From NCBI GenBank assembly GCA_024291935.2, contig CM044316.1, positions 4,332,501-4,396,500 of the forward strand: a stretch of DNA of 64,000 bases, in the 5' to 3' direction. Position 1 is the first letter of the stretch. Each line of letters opens with the position of its first letter. Positions 48,758-61,359 of the stretch are shown piece by piece. A program made the translations under genes and the position numbers. The DNA comes from Okapia johnstoni. Its lineage: Eukaryota > Chordata > Mammalia > Artiodactyla > Giraffidae. Below the pieces are notes generated by a model. It searched no databases, was not told where the DNA came from, and worked only from the letters and a program-made list of their open reading frames with translations.

Positions 48758-48945
48758 GTGTGCTACATTCCTTCAGTTGCATCTGACTTTTTACAATTCT
48801 GTGGACTGTAGCCCACCAGGCTCTGGAGTGGATTGCCATGCCCTCCTCCAGGAGATTTTCCCAACCCAGTGTTTCCCAACCCTGAGTTTCTTCTGTCTCC
48901 TGCATTGGCAGGTGGGTTCTTTACCACTAGCGCCAACTGGGAAGC
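48758..48945 (-). mobile_element. Bov-tA SINE, diverged
   Basis: 'cttcagttgcatctgacttt' to 'gcgccaactgggaagcc', with internal losses. Confidence 0.8.
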
Positions 48946-49012
48946 CTATATATATATATAAACACATATACATACATACATACATATATATACACATACA
49001 TACATACATATG
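48946..49012. repeat. (TA)n and (TACA)n microsatellite
   Basis: Alternating TATA and ACATACATACAT stretches between a SINE and a BovB element. Confidence 0.9.
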
Positions 49013-49027
49013 GGAAGTGTATTTAAA

Positions 49028-50072
49028 ACTTTATCAGCAAAACGGTGCAGTGAAGAGATGAGAATACCAGACTACCTTACCTACCTCCTGCGAAACCTAT
49101 ATGCAGGTCAAGAAGCAACAGTTAGAACCAGACATGAAACAGTGGACTGGTTCAAAATTGGGAAAGTAGTACATCAAGGCTGTATATTGTTACCCTGCTT
49201 ATTCAACTTATATGCAGTGTATATCATGCAAAATGCTGGGCTAGATGAAGTACAAGCTGGAATCAAGATTGCTGGGAGAAATATTAACAACATCAGATAT
49301 GCAGATGACACAACTCTTATGGCAGAAAGCAAAGAGGAACTAAAGAGCCTCTTGATAAAAGGTGAAAGAGTAGAATGAAAAAGCTCACTTAAAAACTCAG
49401 TATTCAAAAAACGAAGATCATGGCATCCAGTCCCAACACTTCATGGCAGATAGTGGGGAAACAATGGAAACAGTGACTGTTTTCTTGGGTTCCAGAATCA
49501 ATGCAGATGGTAACTGCAGTCATGAAATTAAAAGATGCTTGCTCCTGAAAGAAAAGCTATGACCAACCTAGACAGCATATTAAAAAGCAGAGATATCACT
49601 TTGCTGACAAAGGTCCATGTAGTCAAAGTTATGACTTTTCCAGTAGTCATGTATGGATGTGAGAGTTGGACCATAAAGAAAGCTGAGTGCCAAAGAATTG
49701 ATGTTTTTGAAATGTGGTGTTGGAGAAGACTCTTGAGAGTCCCTTGGACAGCAAGGAGATCAAACCAGTCAATCCTAAAGGAAATCAACAATGAATAATC
49801 CATTGGAAGGACTGATGCTGAAGCTGAAGCTCCAACACTTTGGCCACCTCATGCGAAGAACTGACTCACTGGAAAAGACCCTGATGCTGGGAAAGATTGA
49901 AGGCAGGAGGAGAAGGGGACGACAGAGGATGAGATGGTTGGATGGCATCACCGACTCAATGGACATGAGTTTGAACAAACTCTGGGAGTTGGTGAAGGAC
50001 AGGGAAGCCTGGCGTGCTGTGGTCCATGGGGTCGCAAAGAGTCAGAGATGACTAAGCAACTAAACAACAACA
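49028..50072 (+). mobile_element. BovB LINE, RT region and 3' end
   Basis: Translates in pieces to the BovB reverse transcriptase, including the catalytic YADD box (IRYADDTTLMAESKEELK, about 49291-49350), then to the C-terminal region (VVMYGCESWTIKKAE) and the 3' end. Several frameshifts and stops separate the pieces, so it is dead. Confidence 0.92.
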
Positions 50073-50611
50073 ATAAGGAAGATCAAACCTCTCCTTCCCT
50101 TATAGGACCATCAAACAAAACCCCTCAGAATCCACTCTGTTAGAACTCTGGAAAACAGAAGTTTGCAGCAACAAAGCGAATGTTGAAACAAGAAAGAGGC
50201 AACTTGAAAATGGTAGGAAAGCTTTGCAGCATTTCCACTTGCCCCCACCCCACCTACTCTGCAGCTCGGCTGTGGTCTTGGTTACCCCTGTTTCCCAGTA
50301 CAGGAACCTGGTCCCTGGACCTGGAGGGAGCAGTGCAGACCTTATTCACAGATTATTTTGTAGGTCTATTCTAACCTGTCTGGAAGTTTCTTGAGGGACT
50401 GACATGGGTGCTCACTTCTGAAATGCCTAACTTGAAGCTTAGGCTGGAAAAGTGCACTGCTCAAAGGCACTGCAAGCTGAACCAACCACACACAGACACC
50501 TAGGGTAAGAAGTTACGGCAAAGCATATTCACAGCCACTTAATCCCTGGGAGGAAAAGCTGAGGGGATGTTCTTTAGGAAATTGGGACATTCAACAGCAT
50601 ACGTATATATG

Positions 50612-51078
50612 GGACTTCGCTGGTGGCACAGTGGATAAGAATTCACCTGCCAACGCAGGGGACACAGGTTTGATCCCTGGGCTGGGCTTCCCCGATGGCT
50701 CAGTGGTGAAGAATCCACCTGCATAGAGGACATGCGGGAAATGCAGGTTTGATCCCTGGGTCGGGAAGATCCCCTGGAGGAGGAAATGGCAACCCACTCC
50801 CGTATTCTTGCCTGAAAAATCCCCTAGACAGAGGAGGCTGGCGGGCTACAGTCCATGGAGTCACACAGAGCCGGACACAACTGAGTGACTAAACATACAC
50901 ACCCTGGGATGATCCCACTTGCCACAGGGTAACTAAGTCCGAGCACCACAACTACTGAGCCCATGCTTCCTAGAGCCCATGCTCTGTAAACAAGAGACGC
51001 CGCCACAATGAGAGGCCTGCGCAGCACAGCTAGAGGAAGCCCAGGGCAGCAAGGGAGACCCAGTGCAGCCACAAATAA
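50612..51078 (+). mobile_element. CHR-type SINE with nested Bov-tA
   Basis: The CHR head (50612-50690) and body/tail (about 50909-51078) are separated by a complete Bov-tA (about 50691-50908). A CCCTGGG word is present on both sides. Confidence 0.85.
50691..50908 (+). mobile_element. Bov-tA SINE nested in CHR SINE
   Basis: Head 'gggcttccccgatggctcag' to 'ggacacaactgagtgactaa', same strand as its host. Confidence 0.88.
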
Positions 51079-51415
51079 ACAAAAAATCAAACCAACCCCC
51101 CCAAAAGTCAAAAACAAAATCAAAACAGCAGACCCTGGAAGGAGTAGAACCTGATTTCCAGAGTTTACCAGATTATAATATTCAAATACCTAGTTTTCAA
51201 CAAAATATATCACAAGCATAATACATGAAAGTGTGGCCCATTCAAAGGAATAAAAGCATTTGACCAAAATCATCCCTAAGGAATCCCAGACATTTGACCT
51301 ACTAGACATAAACTTTAAAACAGTTGTCTCAAACATGCTCAAAAGCTAAAGGAAAACATGAAAAAATAACTAGAAGAAATCAGGAAAATAGTGTGTGAAC
51401 AAAATGAGATTATCA

Positions 51416-53884
51416 GTTGTTCAGTCATGAAGTTGTGTCTGACTGTTTGCAACCCCATGCACTGCAGCAAGCCAGGCTTCCCTGTCCTTTACTGTCTCCT
51501 AGAGTTTGCTCAAATTCATGTCTATTGAGTCAATGATACCATCCAACCATCTCATCCTCTGCCTCCCCTTTCTCCTCCTGCCCTCAATCTTTCCAAACAT
51601 CACAGTCTTTTTCCAGTGAAAAGGCCACATTTTGCATCAGGTGGCCAAAGTATTGGAGTTTCAGCTTCATCATCAGTTCTTCCAATGAGTATTCAGGATT
51701 TATTTCCTTTAGGACTGACTTTTTTGATCACCTTGCTGTCCTTTTAAAAGTCTGCTCTAGCACCACAGTTTGAAAGCATCAATTCTTCAGTGTTCAGTCT
51801 TCTTTACAGTCCAACTCTCACATTGGTACATCACTACTTGAAAAACCATAGCTTTGACTGTACGGACATTCGATGGCAAAATGATGTCTCTGCTTTTTAA
51901 TACACTGCCTAGGTTTGTCATGGCTTTTCTTCCAAGGAGCAAGCGTCTTTTAATTTCATGGCTGCAGTCACCATCTACAGTGATTTTGGAGCCCAAGAAA
52001 ATAAAATCTGTCACTTTTTCCACTTTTCTTCCATCTATTTGCCATGAAGTGATGGGACTGGATGGCATGATCTTTGTTTTTTGAATGTTGAGTTTCAAGC
52101 CAGCTTTTTCAGTCTCCTCTTTCATCCTCATCAAGAGATTCTTTAGTTCCTCTTCACTTTCTGCCATTAGAGTGGTATCATGTGCATATTTGAGGTTGTT
52201 GATATTTTTCCTGGCAATCTTGAATTCAGCTTGTGATTCATCCAGCCCAGCATTTTGCATGATGTACTTTGCATATAAGTTAAATAAACAGGGTGACAAT
52301 ATATAGCCTTGATATACTCTTTTTCCAATTTTGAACCAGTCTGTTGTTCCATGTCCAGTTTTAACTTTTGCTTCTTGACCTGCATACAGGTTTATCAGGA
52401 GACAGGTAAGGTGGTCTGATATTCCCATCTCTTTAAGAATTTTCTACAGTCTGTTGTGATCCACACAGTCAAAAGCTTTAGCGTAGTCAATGAAGCAGAA
52501 GTAGATGTTTTTCTGGAATTACCTTGCATTTTCTATGATCTAGTGGATGTTGGCAATTTGATCTCTGATTCCTCTGCATTTTCAAAATCCAGCTTGAACA
52601 TCTGGAAGTTCTTGGCTCTTGTATTATTGAAGCGTAGCTTGAAGGATTTTGAACATTATCTTGCTAGCATGTGAAATGAGTGCAATTGTGTGGTAGTTGG
52701 AACATTCTCTGGCATTGCATTTCTTTGGGATTGAAATGAAAACTGACCTTTTCCAGTCCAGTGGCCATGGCTGAGTCTTCCAAATTTGCCAACACATTGA
52801 GTACAGCACTTTGACAGTACCATCTTTTAGGATTTTAAATAGCTCAGCAGGAATTCCATCACCTCCACTAGCTTTGTTCATAGTGATGCTTCCTAAGGCC
52901 CACTTGACTTTCACTCCAGAATGTCTAGCTCTAGGTGTGTGACCATACCATCATAGTTATCTGGGTTATTAAGATCTTTTTTTGTATAGTTCTTCTGTGT
53001 ATTCTTGCCACCTCTTCTTAATCTTTTCAGCTTCTGTTAGGTCCTTGCCATTTCTGTCCTTTATTGTGCCTATCTTTGCAAGAAATATTCCCTTGGTTTC
53101 CTTGAAGAAATCTCCAGTCTTTCCCATTCTACTGTTTTCCTCCATTTCTTTGCTTTGTTCAATTAAGAAGGCTTTTTTTTTTTTAAATCTCTCCTTGCTA
53201 TTCTCTGGAACTCTGCATTTAGTTGGGTGGGTACATCTTTCCCTTCCTCCTTTGCTTTTTGCTTCTCTTCTTTTCTCAGTTATTTGTAAGATCTCTTCAG
53301 ACAACCACTTTGCCTTCTTGCATTTCTTTGGGATGGTTTTGGTCACTGCCTCTTGTACAATATTACGAACCTCCATTCATAGTTCTTCAGGCACTCTTGT
53401 CTACCAGATCTTATCTCTTGATTCATCACCTCCACTGTATAATCATAAGGGATTTGATTTAGGTCATACCTGAATGTCCTAGTGGTTTTCCCTACTTTCT
53501 TCAATTTAAGCCTGAGTTTTCCAATAAGGAGCTCATGATCTGAGCTGAGCTCATGATCTCAGCTCCAGGCCTTGCCCCAACTTGCCCCACCAATGCCAAA
53601 GAAGTTGAAGTTCAATGGTTCTGTGAAGACCTACAAGACCTTCTAGAACTAAAACCAAAAAAAAACCCCACAAGATATCCTTTTCATCATAGGGAATTGG
53701 AATGCAAAAGTAGCCAGTCAAGAGATACCTGGAGTAACAGGCAAGTTTGGCCTTGGGGTAACAAATGAAGCAGGGCAAAGGCTAACAGAGTTTTGTCAAG
53801 AGAATATATCAGTCACAGCAAACACCCTCTTCCAACAACACAAGAGATGAACTCCACACATGGACATCACCAGATGGTCAATAC
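51416..53884 (-). mobile_element. BovB LINE with 5' inversion
   Basis: From 51416 to about 53555 the element reads on the minus strand from the 3' UTR through RT to the endonuclease-RT linker. From about 53560 to 53884 the endonuclease region reads on the plus strand. The whole is bounded by TGAGATYATCA (51405-51415 and 53885-53895). The RT box reads YAHD instead of YADD (52177-52188). Multiple stops make it inactive. Confidence 0.9.
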
Positions 53885-54254
53885 TGAGATCATCAATAAA
53901 GAGATACAAATTATAAAAAGAAACCAAACAGAAATTCTGAATCTGAAAAGTATAATGACTGAATGAAAAATTCACTAGAGGCATTCAATAGAAGATTTGA
54001 GCAGATAGAAGACAAAATCAGCAAATCTGATTGAAATGGTCAAGTTGAAGATCAATGATCAATTGAAGAGCAGAAATAAAAAGAATGAGGAAAGGTGAAC
54101 TGAGTCTAAAAGACCTGTAGGGCACCATCAAGAGGACCAACATATACATTGTGGGAGTTCCAGAGGGAGGAGAGAGAGGAAGGTCAGAAAGAATATTTGA
54201 AGAAATAATAATCCAAACTTCCCAGATTTGATGAAAGATAGAAAACCACACTAG

Positions 54255-54470
54255 TGAGTTTCTCTGGTGGCTCATTGGTAAAGAATCCTTCTGCCAGTGC
54301 AGGAGATGTAAGGGAGAAGTTTCAATCTCTGGGTTGGAAAGATCCCCTGGAGAAGGAAATGGCAACCTACTCCAGTATTCTTGCCTGGCAAAGAGGAGCC
54401 TGGCAGGCTATAGTCCATGAGGTCACAAAAGAGTTGGACACAACTTAGTGACTAAACAGCAACAAATCTA
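54255..54470 (+). mobile_element. Bov-tA SINE
   Basis: Head 'gagtttctctggtggctcat' to 'ggacacaacttagtgactaa'. Confidence 0.88.
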
Positions 54471-54779
54471 CACATCTCAGAGGCTCAATGAACTCCAAGT
54501 AGAATATACTCAAACAGACCCACACTGAGACATATTGTATTCAACATATTCAACAGTAATCAAACTGTTGAAAGCCAAAGAGAAAAATGAACTTTGAAAG
54601 TAGCAAAAGAAAGCTACTTATCAAGTACAAGGGACCCTCTATAAGATCAAAACCAATTTCTTATCAGAAACCCTAGAGTCCAGAAGGCAATGAAATGACA
54701 TATTTAAACTGCTGAAAGAAAAACTGTTGACCAAGAATTCTATATCCAGCAAAACTGTTTCTCAAAAATAAGGGAGAGG

Positions 54780-54905
54780 GAATTCCCTTGTGGTCCAGTG
54801 GTTAAGACTTGGTGTTTTCACTGCCAGGGCCTGGGTTCAGCTCCTAGTCAGGAAACTAATATTCTGCAAGCTGTGTGGCACGGCCAAAAAGTAAGAAAGA
54901 AAGAA
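54780..54905 (+). mobile_element. CHR-type tRNA-Glu SINE, short
   Basis: Head GGAATTCCCTTGTGGTCC and an A-rich (GAAA)n tail. Confidence 0.85.
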
Positions 54906-55569
54906 AGGAATAAAAGGGAGAAATCAAGACATTCTTGGGTAAGCAAAAATTGAGGGAGTTTGTTACCATTATATCTGCAATGCAAGAAATGCTAAGAGGA
55001 GTCTGGTTGGTTGAAAGTTACCCTAAATAGTAACTCAAAGCTGTTACTCAACCTAAGAATTGAGGGGAGAAGTAAATAGTTCTATGATAATAGTTGGAGG
55101 CTTCAATGCCGTACTTTTAATAAAGGACAGAACATCTAGACAGAAGATTAAAGATATGAGGATTTACCAACACTCTAAACTAACCAGCCCAAATGGACAT
55201 CTATAGAAGGAACACTCCTTCAACAGCACACACATATCCCTATCAAATGCATATAGAACATGCTCCAGTACAGACAGTTATTCAGCAAAAAAAGCAACTC
55301 TCAATACATTTGGGGGCATTTTTTTATTTTATTTTTATTGAAGTACAGTTGATATAAAATATTATATGTTGCAGGTGTACTCAATAAATTTTAAAAGGCT
55401 GAAATCATTGCCAACAGCAATGGGATAAAACTAGAAGTCAATAACAGAAGGAAAGGTGGCATGTTCACAAACATGTGGATATGAAACCACATACTATTCA
55501 AAAAGCAATGTATTAAAGAAGAAATCATGAAAGAAATTGGAAAATACTTAAGGATGAATGAAAACAAAA

Positions 55570-56235
55570 ATACCACATGCTAATGAGCCCAACTTGGGTC
55601 CACTCACCCTCATGCAGTAAAGTCAATCTATTGACACCTGGTTGTAGTGAAGGAAAATGCAGCATTTATTGCAGTATACCAAGCTAGTGTTCAAAACACC
55701 TGAACTCCCTGATAGCTTTCAGTGAAAGGTTTTTAAGGACAAGGTGAGGGAAAGGGATTGTGGGTTTGTGATCTGCTCATGGCTGGTAGTGAGGTAATCA
55801 GGAGTCAACATCATCGACCTTCTTGTTCCAACTGTTCTGAGGTCTATGTGCTTGGGGACATCATAAGGTTAACTTCTTCCACCTGTTAGAGGTTTCACTA
55901 TCTAAAAACAAGCTCAAAGGACGTGACTCAGAATATTATTTATAGCCCTTGAGATGGAACTAAAGATCCTTGACTTTGTTTAATGGCTAAACTATTATTA
56001 TTTTGTCTTGCTTGGCTATTTTTCCTTCTTTCTGCCTGTTCTCACATCTCTGATTAAATTTATTCTTTGGGACTTGAGGAAGGACTGGGAGGCTAGTGTT
56101 TTCCCATAGACAAAATGCAGGCAGAAGATATGGTGAGGGCGTGAGGGTGGGGCGGGCTTCTGTCCCAGGAAGCCCCATAGAGTCCTGATCAATCACAAAC
56201 TTCCTAAAAGTTATGGGGTGCAGCAAAGTCAGTGC
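55570..56235 (-). mobile_element. Endogenous retrovirus LTR-like element
   Basis: On the minus strand it ends with a GCAATAAATGCTGC polyadenylation region followed by 'cactacaaccaggtgtca', a common ERV1 U5 pattern. Upstream is U3-like sequence. Ends are approximate and no retroviral genes adjoin. Confidence 0.6.
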
Positions 56236-56549
56236 TCACAGGGAAACTGACAATTTTAAATGACTACACTGAAAAAGAAAAAAAATCAGTAACCTAAATT
56301 GATACTTTGAGGAAGTAGAAAAAGAAGAATAAACTAAAGTCAAAGCTAGTAGAAGGAAGGAAATAATAAATATTAGAGACAAATTAAGTCGAGAAATAAT
56401 AGAATCACAGGAACGAAACCAAAAAGTGCTTCTTTGAAAAGATTAACAATATCGACAAACTTTTAGCTAGGTTGACAAAGAAAAAAAGAGAGAATACTCA
56501 GAAAACTAAAATCAGAAATAAAAGTGGGGAATAACTGACTCAAAAGAAA

Positions 56550-56690
56550 TAGAAAGATAAGGGACTTCCCTGCTGGTGGCTAAGACTCCATGCTTCCAAT
56601 GCAGGGTACATGGGTTCAATCCCGGGTCAGGAAACTAAGATCCCACATGCCATGCCACTCGGCACAGCCAAAATAAAGAAGGAAAATAAA
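56550..56690 (+). mobile_element. CHR-type tRNA-Glu SINE, short
   Basis: Head GGGACTTCCCTGCTGGTG, B-box-like GGTTCAATCCC, A-rich tail. Confidence 0.85.
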
Positions 56691-56811
56691 AAGGAAAAAC
56701 ATGGTAAGAGAAGATCATGAAAAATTGTATGCCAAATTAGATAACCTAGATGAGATGGACAAATTCCGAAGAACACCAAATTATCTAAACTGACTCAAGA
56801 AGAAATAGAGG

Positions 56812-57030
56812 GTGTCCCTGGTGGTCTAGTGGTTAAAAATGCAGGGGACACCAGTTCAATCCCTGGTCCAGGAAGACCCCACATCGCTTGGAGCAACTAA
56901 GCCCAAGAGCCACAACTACTGAGCTCATGTTTCTCAAGACAGTAGCCCCTACTCACTGCAACTAGAGCGAGCCTGTGCACAGCAACAAAGACCCAGCACA
57001 GACAAAATAAATAAATTAAAAAATATATTT
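56812..57030 (+). mobile_element. CHR-type tRNA-Glu SINE
   Basis: Head 'ggtgtccctggtggtctagt', CHR body and an AAATA-type tail. Confidence 0.85.
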
Positions 57031-57061
57031 TTTAAAGGGAAGAAATAGAAAATCTGGAAAG

Positions 57062-57168
57062 TGAGAATGTTAGTCCCTCAGTCATGTCTGACTCTTTGTG
57101 ATCCCATGGACTGTAGCCCTCCAGGCTCCTCTGTCCATGAAATTCTCCAGGCAAGAATACAGGAGTAG
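57062..57168 (-). mobile_element. Bov-tA fragment (A-monomer only)
   Basis: 'gttagtccctcagtcatgtc' to 'caggcaagaatacaggagta', truncated. Confidence 0.8.
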
Positions 57169-57216
57169 ATAGACCCATAACAAATAAGGAGATAGAATCA
57201 AAAGTCAAAAACCTTC

Positions 57217-57330
57217 TGGGACTTCCCCGGTGGTCCAGTGGTTAAGACTCCCAGATTCCAATGCAGGGGATGCAAGTTTGAGCCCTGGCTGAAGAACTAG
57301 GATCCCATATTCCTTGAGGTTCTGCCAGTA
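57217..57330 (+). mobile_element. CHR-type tRNA-Glu SINE, short
   Basis: Head GGGACTTCCCCGGTGGTCC to 'ctgaagaactaggatccc'. Confidence 0.85.
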
Positions 57331-57564
57331 ATAATAATAAACTTTTCAACAGAGAAGTCCAAAACCAGATGGCTTCACTGGTGAGTTCTGAGTCATCTAT
57401 GGAATAAGACCAATTCTCCCAATTCTTATCATATTCTTCCAAGAAAACGGAAGGGGAAGCAACAGTTCTAATGATGCTAGAATTACTCTGGTAATAATGA
57501 CAGATAAACATGCCACAAGAAAATAAAATTATACACCGTGAGATAATAAAAAATACATATATGT

Positions 57565-58060
57565 GTATATCTATATTGGTCTCTGCCCCCTAGGTTCCCA
57601 GCACAGAACTCCTGAAACCCTTGTAACTTCCTACTATGAGCATTTTTTGTGCTAATATTTGGTCTTTAACCCTTGTTCCCTGCACACAGTTCCTAGAGCC
57701 TCTGGAATTTCCTGGGTGACAGAAGAGTCTTTCATTGTAATGAGGTGACTCTGGCAGGGCGTGTGGATGGCTCTTGGATGGGAGCCTGTCACCACAGGGG
57801 CCAAGCCATGATTAGGAGTCTGGAATTTTCAACCCCATTTCCTGTCCCCTCCCCCCATTTTCAGAGAGAGGAGATGGCCTGTAAATGGAGTTAATGATTG
57901 ATCATGCTTATGTGATGACGCCACCATAAAAATCCCCAAAGTACCGGGTTCAGAGAGCCTCCGGGCTGGTGACCATGTGGAGGTGCTGGGAAACGGCACG
58001 GAACCCCTGAGCCTCTTCCTGCATACCTTGCCTTCTACATCTCTGTATCTTTTTTTTTTC
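57565..58060 (+). mobile_element. Old LTR-like element
   Basis: Wording such as 'ccataaaaatccccaaagta' and 'ccatgtggaggtgctgggaa' matches an old mammalian LTR family that I cannot name with certainty. It has a TATA-like CCATAAAAATCC. Confidence 0.55.
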
Positions 58061-58082
58061 CCCTTAAAATAGTAGCAATTTC

Positions 58083-58360
58083 ATTGGAAGGACTAATGCT
58101 AAAGCTGAAGCTCTAATACTTTGGCCACCTGATGGGAAGAACTGACACATTGGAAAAGACCCTGATGCTGGGAAAGATTGAAGGCAAAAGGAGAAGGGGA
58201 TGACAGAGGATGAGATGGTTGGATGGCATCACCGACTCAATGGACATAACTTTGAGCAAACTCTGGGAGACAGTGAAAGACAGGGAAGCCTAGTGTGCTG
58301 CAGCCCATGGGGTGGCAAAGAGTTGGACCCGACTTAGCAACTGAACAACAACAACAAGTA
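58083..58360 (+). mobile_element. BovB LINE 3' end
   Basis: 'ggaaggactaatgctaaagc' to 'acttagcaactgaacaacaa', with an (ACA)n tail. Confidence 0.88.
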
Positions 58361-58500
58361 ACAGTTTATTCATATTTCTGGAGGATACAAGTCTGCAATC
58401 ATGGTATTGATAGGGCCATCTGAGATCTATAGAGAAGAATCCATCCTGTGTCTTCTATCTCAGGCATTTGCTGCCAATCCTTGGTGCTCCTAGGCTGGTA

Positions 58501-60097
58501 GATCAGTTCAGTTCAGTCCTCAGTCATGTCCGACTCTTTGCAACCCCATGGACTGCAGCACACTGGGCTTCCCTGTCCATCATCAACTCCTGGAGCCTAC
58601 TCAAACTCATGTCCATTGAGTCGGTGATGCCATCCAGCCATCTCATCCTCTGTCATCCCTTTCTCCTTCCGCCTTCAATCTTTGCCAGCATCAGGGTCTT
58701 TCCAATGAGTCAGTTCTTTGCATCAGTGGCCATAGTATTGGAGCTTCAGCTTCAGCATCAGTCCTTCCAATGAATATTCAGGACTGACTTCCTTTAGGAT
58801 GGACTGGTTGGATCTCCTTGAAGTCCAAGCGATTCTCAAGAATCTTCTCCATCACCACAGTTCAAAAGCATCAGTTCTTCAGCGTTCAGCTTTCTTTACA
58901 GTCCAACTCTCACATTCATACATGACTACTGGAAAAACCATAGCTTTGACTAGACAGAATTTTGTTGGTAAAGTAATGTCTCTGCTTTTTAATATGCTGT
59001 TAGGTTGGTCATAGCTTTTCTTCCAAGGAGCAAGCGTCTTTTAATTTCATGCCTGCAGTCACCATCTACAGTGATTTTGAGGCCCCCCAAAATAAAGTCT
59101 TTCACTGTTTCCATTGTTTCCCCATCTATCTGCTATGAAGTGATGGGACCAGATGCCATGATATTAGTTTTCTGAATGTTCAGTTTTAAGCCAACTTCTT
59201 CACTCTCCTCTTTCACTTTCATGAAGAGGCTCTTTAGTTCTTCTTCTCTTTCTGCCATAAGGGTGGTGTCATCTGCATATCTGAGGTATTGATATTTCTC
59301 CTGGCAATCTTGATTCCAGCTTGTGATTCATCCAGCCCAGCATTTTGCATGATGCACTCTGAATGTAATTTAAATAAGCAGGGTGACAATATACAGCCTT
59401 GACATACTCCTTTCCCACTTTGGAACCAGTCTGTTGTTCCATGTCCGGTTCTAACTGTTGCTTCTTAACCTGCATACGGATTTCTCAGGAGGCAGGTCAG
59501 GTGTTCTGGTATTCCCATCTCTTTAAGAATTTTCCACAGTTTGCTGTGATCCACACTGTCAAAGGCTTTGGCATAGTCAATAAAGTAAAAGTAGATATTT
59601 TTCTGGAACTCTTGTTTTTTTGATGATCCAGCGGATGTTGGCAATTTGATCTCTGATTCCTCTGCCTTTTTAAAATCCAGCTTGAACATCTGGAAGTTCA
59701 CGGTTCACATATTGTTGAAGCCTGGCTTGGAGAATTTTGAGCATTACTTTGCTAGTGTGTGAGATGAGTGCAATTGTGCAGTACTTTGAGCATTCTTTGG
59801 CATTGCCTTTCTTTGGGATTGGAGTGAAAACTGAACTTTTCCAGTCCTGTGGCCACTGCTGAGTTTTCCATATTTGCTGGCATATTGAGTGCAGCACTTT
59901 CACAGCATCATCTTTTAGGATTTGAAATAGCTCACCTGGAATTCCATCACCTCCACCAGCTTTGCTTGTAGTGATGCTTCCTAAGGCCCACTTGACTTGG
60001 CATTCCAGGATGTCTGGCTCTAGGTGAGTGATCACACCATTGTGGTTATCTGGGTCATGAAGACCTTTTTTGTATAGTTCTTCTGTGTATTCTTGCC
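58501..60097 (-). mobile_element. BovB LINE, RT region and 3' end
   Basis: Reverse-orientation element with a 9-bp TSD AGGCTGGTA (58492-58500 and 60098-60106). The codons for the YADD box are intact (about 59270-59290), but frameshifts break the RT (pieces VKWALGSITTSKAGGGDGIP and EKNIYFYFIDYAKAFDSVDH-like). Inactive. Confidence 0.92.
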
Positions 60098-60129
60098 AGG
60101 CTGGTATATGCATCCCTCCAATTTCTGCC

Positions 60130-60250
60130 TCCAGGAACTGTCCTGGCTGTCCAGTGGTTAAGACTCCTCACTTCCACTGCAGAGGTCGAAGGTTCGATAT
60201 TTGGTGTGGAAATGAAGATCCCACATGCCACAAGGTGTGTCGCTCCCCCT
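60130..60250 (+). mobile_element. CHR-type tRNA-Glu SINE, short
   Basis: 'ggaactgtcctggctgtcca' to 'agatcccacatgccacaagg'. Confidence 0.8.
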
Positions 60251-60564
60251 CCCCAAATTGTTTCTGCCTCCATTGTCACATGGCTTTTTTCTTCCTGTGT
60301 GTACCTATCTCTGTGTCACATTGGATTAGGGGTCCCTGCTACTGCAGTATGACTTCAGTATAACTTGACTTCACCTGTCAATCAGCTCTTCACTGGGTCC
60401 TCCCCATGGGGAGGTTGCCCCTTTCACAGGTCCTTCCCAAAAAGAAAAGAGCTGAAAAAGCACATCCAAGTTACCCTCCATAAATCTACCATTCCAATGA
60501 AGTCATTCCATTTTTCTCTTATTTTCACCAAATGAGTAAGCAATTTACCTCGGACTGTATGGCC

Positions 60565-60600
60565 TTGCTGCTGCTACTGCTGCTGCTAAGTCGCAGGTTG
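60565..60600 (-). mobile_element. BovA2 terminal fragment
   Basis: Only the GCT-repeat tail and 'gctaagtcgc' of a reverse BovA2 remain. Confidence 0.6.
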
Positions 60601-60672
60601 GAAATTTATGTAAGCCTTCAGCTCTTATCATGTTCTTTTATTAATATAATAAACAGATCTATACTAAGTAAA

Positions 60673-60880
60673 GGGTTTCCCTAGTGGCTCAGGTGGTAAA
60701 GAATCTGCCTGCAATGCAGGAGACTGATGTTCCATCCTTGGGTTGGGAAGATCCCCTGGAGAAGGGAATGGATACCCACTCCAGTATTCCTGCTTGGAGA
60801 ATTCCATGGACAGAGAAGCCTGGAAGGCTACAGTCCATGGGGTCACAAAAAGTCAGAGACACTAAGTAACTGTTGTACTG
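60673..60880 (+). mobile_element. Bov-tA SINE
   Basis: Head 'gggtttccctagtggctcag' to 'aagtcagagacactaagtaa'. Confidence 0.88.
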
Positions 60881-61194
60881 AGTTCTGTGATCTGCTCTAA
60901 CTAACATAACCTGAACATAGGACTGTGGGAACCTTCAATTTATGACCAGTGGTCAGAAACACAGGTGACCACCTGGACTTGTGATTGGCATCTCAAGTGG
61001 GGTCCGTCTTGCAAGACTGAGCCCTTAACCTGTGGAATCTGATGCTATCTCCAGGTAGAAAGTATCAGAATGGAGTTAAATTATCACCCAGGTGAGTTGC
61101 TTGAGAATTGCTTGTTGTGGGGGAAAATACAGAAGCATTTTTCGGGTCAGAAATGTTGTGAGGGTGACAGTGGTGAGAGTAAAGGAGCAACACA

Positions 61195-61335
61195 GAGGAT
61201 TTGCCTGGAGGTCCAGTGGCTAAGACTCTGAACTTCCAATGCAGGGATGCAGGGGGTGTGGGTTTGAACCCTGGTTGGGGAATGAAGATCCCATGTGCTG
61301 ACCTGCTGTGTGGTGTGACTGAGAAAAAAAAAGAG
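61195..61335 (+). mobile_element. CHR-type tRNA-Glu SINE, short
   Basis: Head 'aggatttgcctggaggtcca', B-box-like GGTTTGAACCC, A-run tail. Confidence 0.85.
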
Positions 61336-61359
61336 TGAGAAACAAAGGAGGAGGACTGA

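Larger units (their letters stand above)
51110..57540 (+). mobile_element. Old L1 / HAL1-like body, broken by many insertions
   Basis: A-rich L1-like coding-strand fragments appear in order at 51110-51415, 53885-54250, 54470-54778, 54905-55560, 56240-56548, 56695-56815 and 57170-57540. They are broken up by a BovB, an LTR and seven SINEs. The order suggests one or two old L1-type elements used as landing sites. No open reading frame survives. Confidence 0.65.

Noticed and set aside
51787..53376. Three sizeable minus-strand frames resembling a reverse transcriptase
   Set aside because: They are parts of one dead BovB LINE (YAHD at the active site, frameshifts), not a domesticated RT gene. No single long frame remains.
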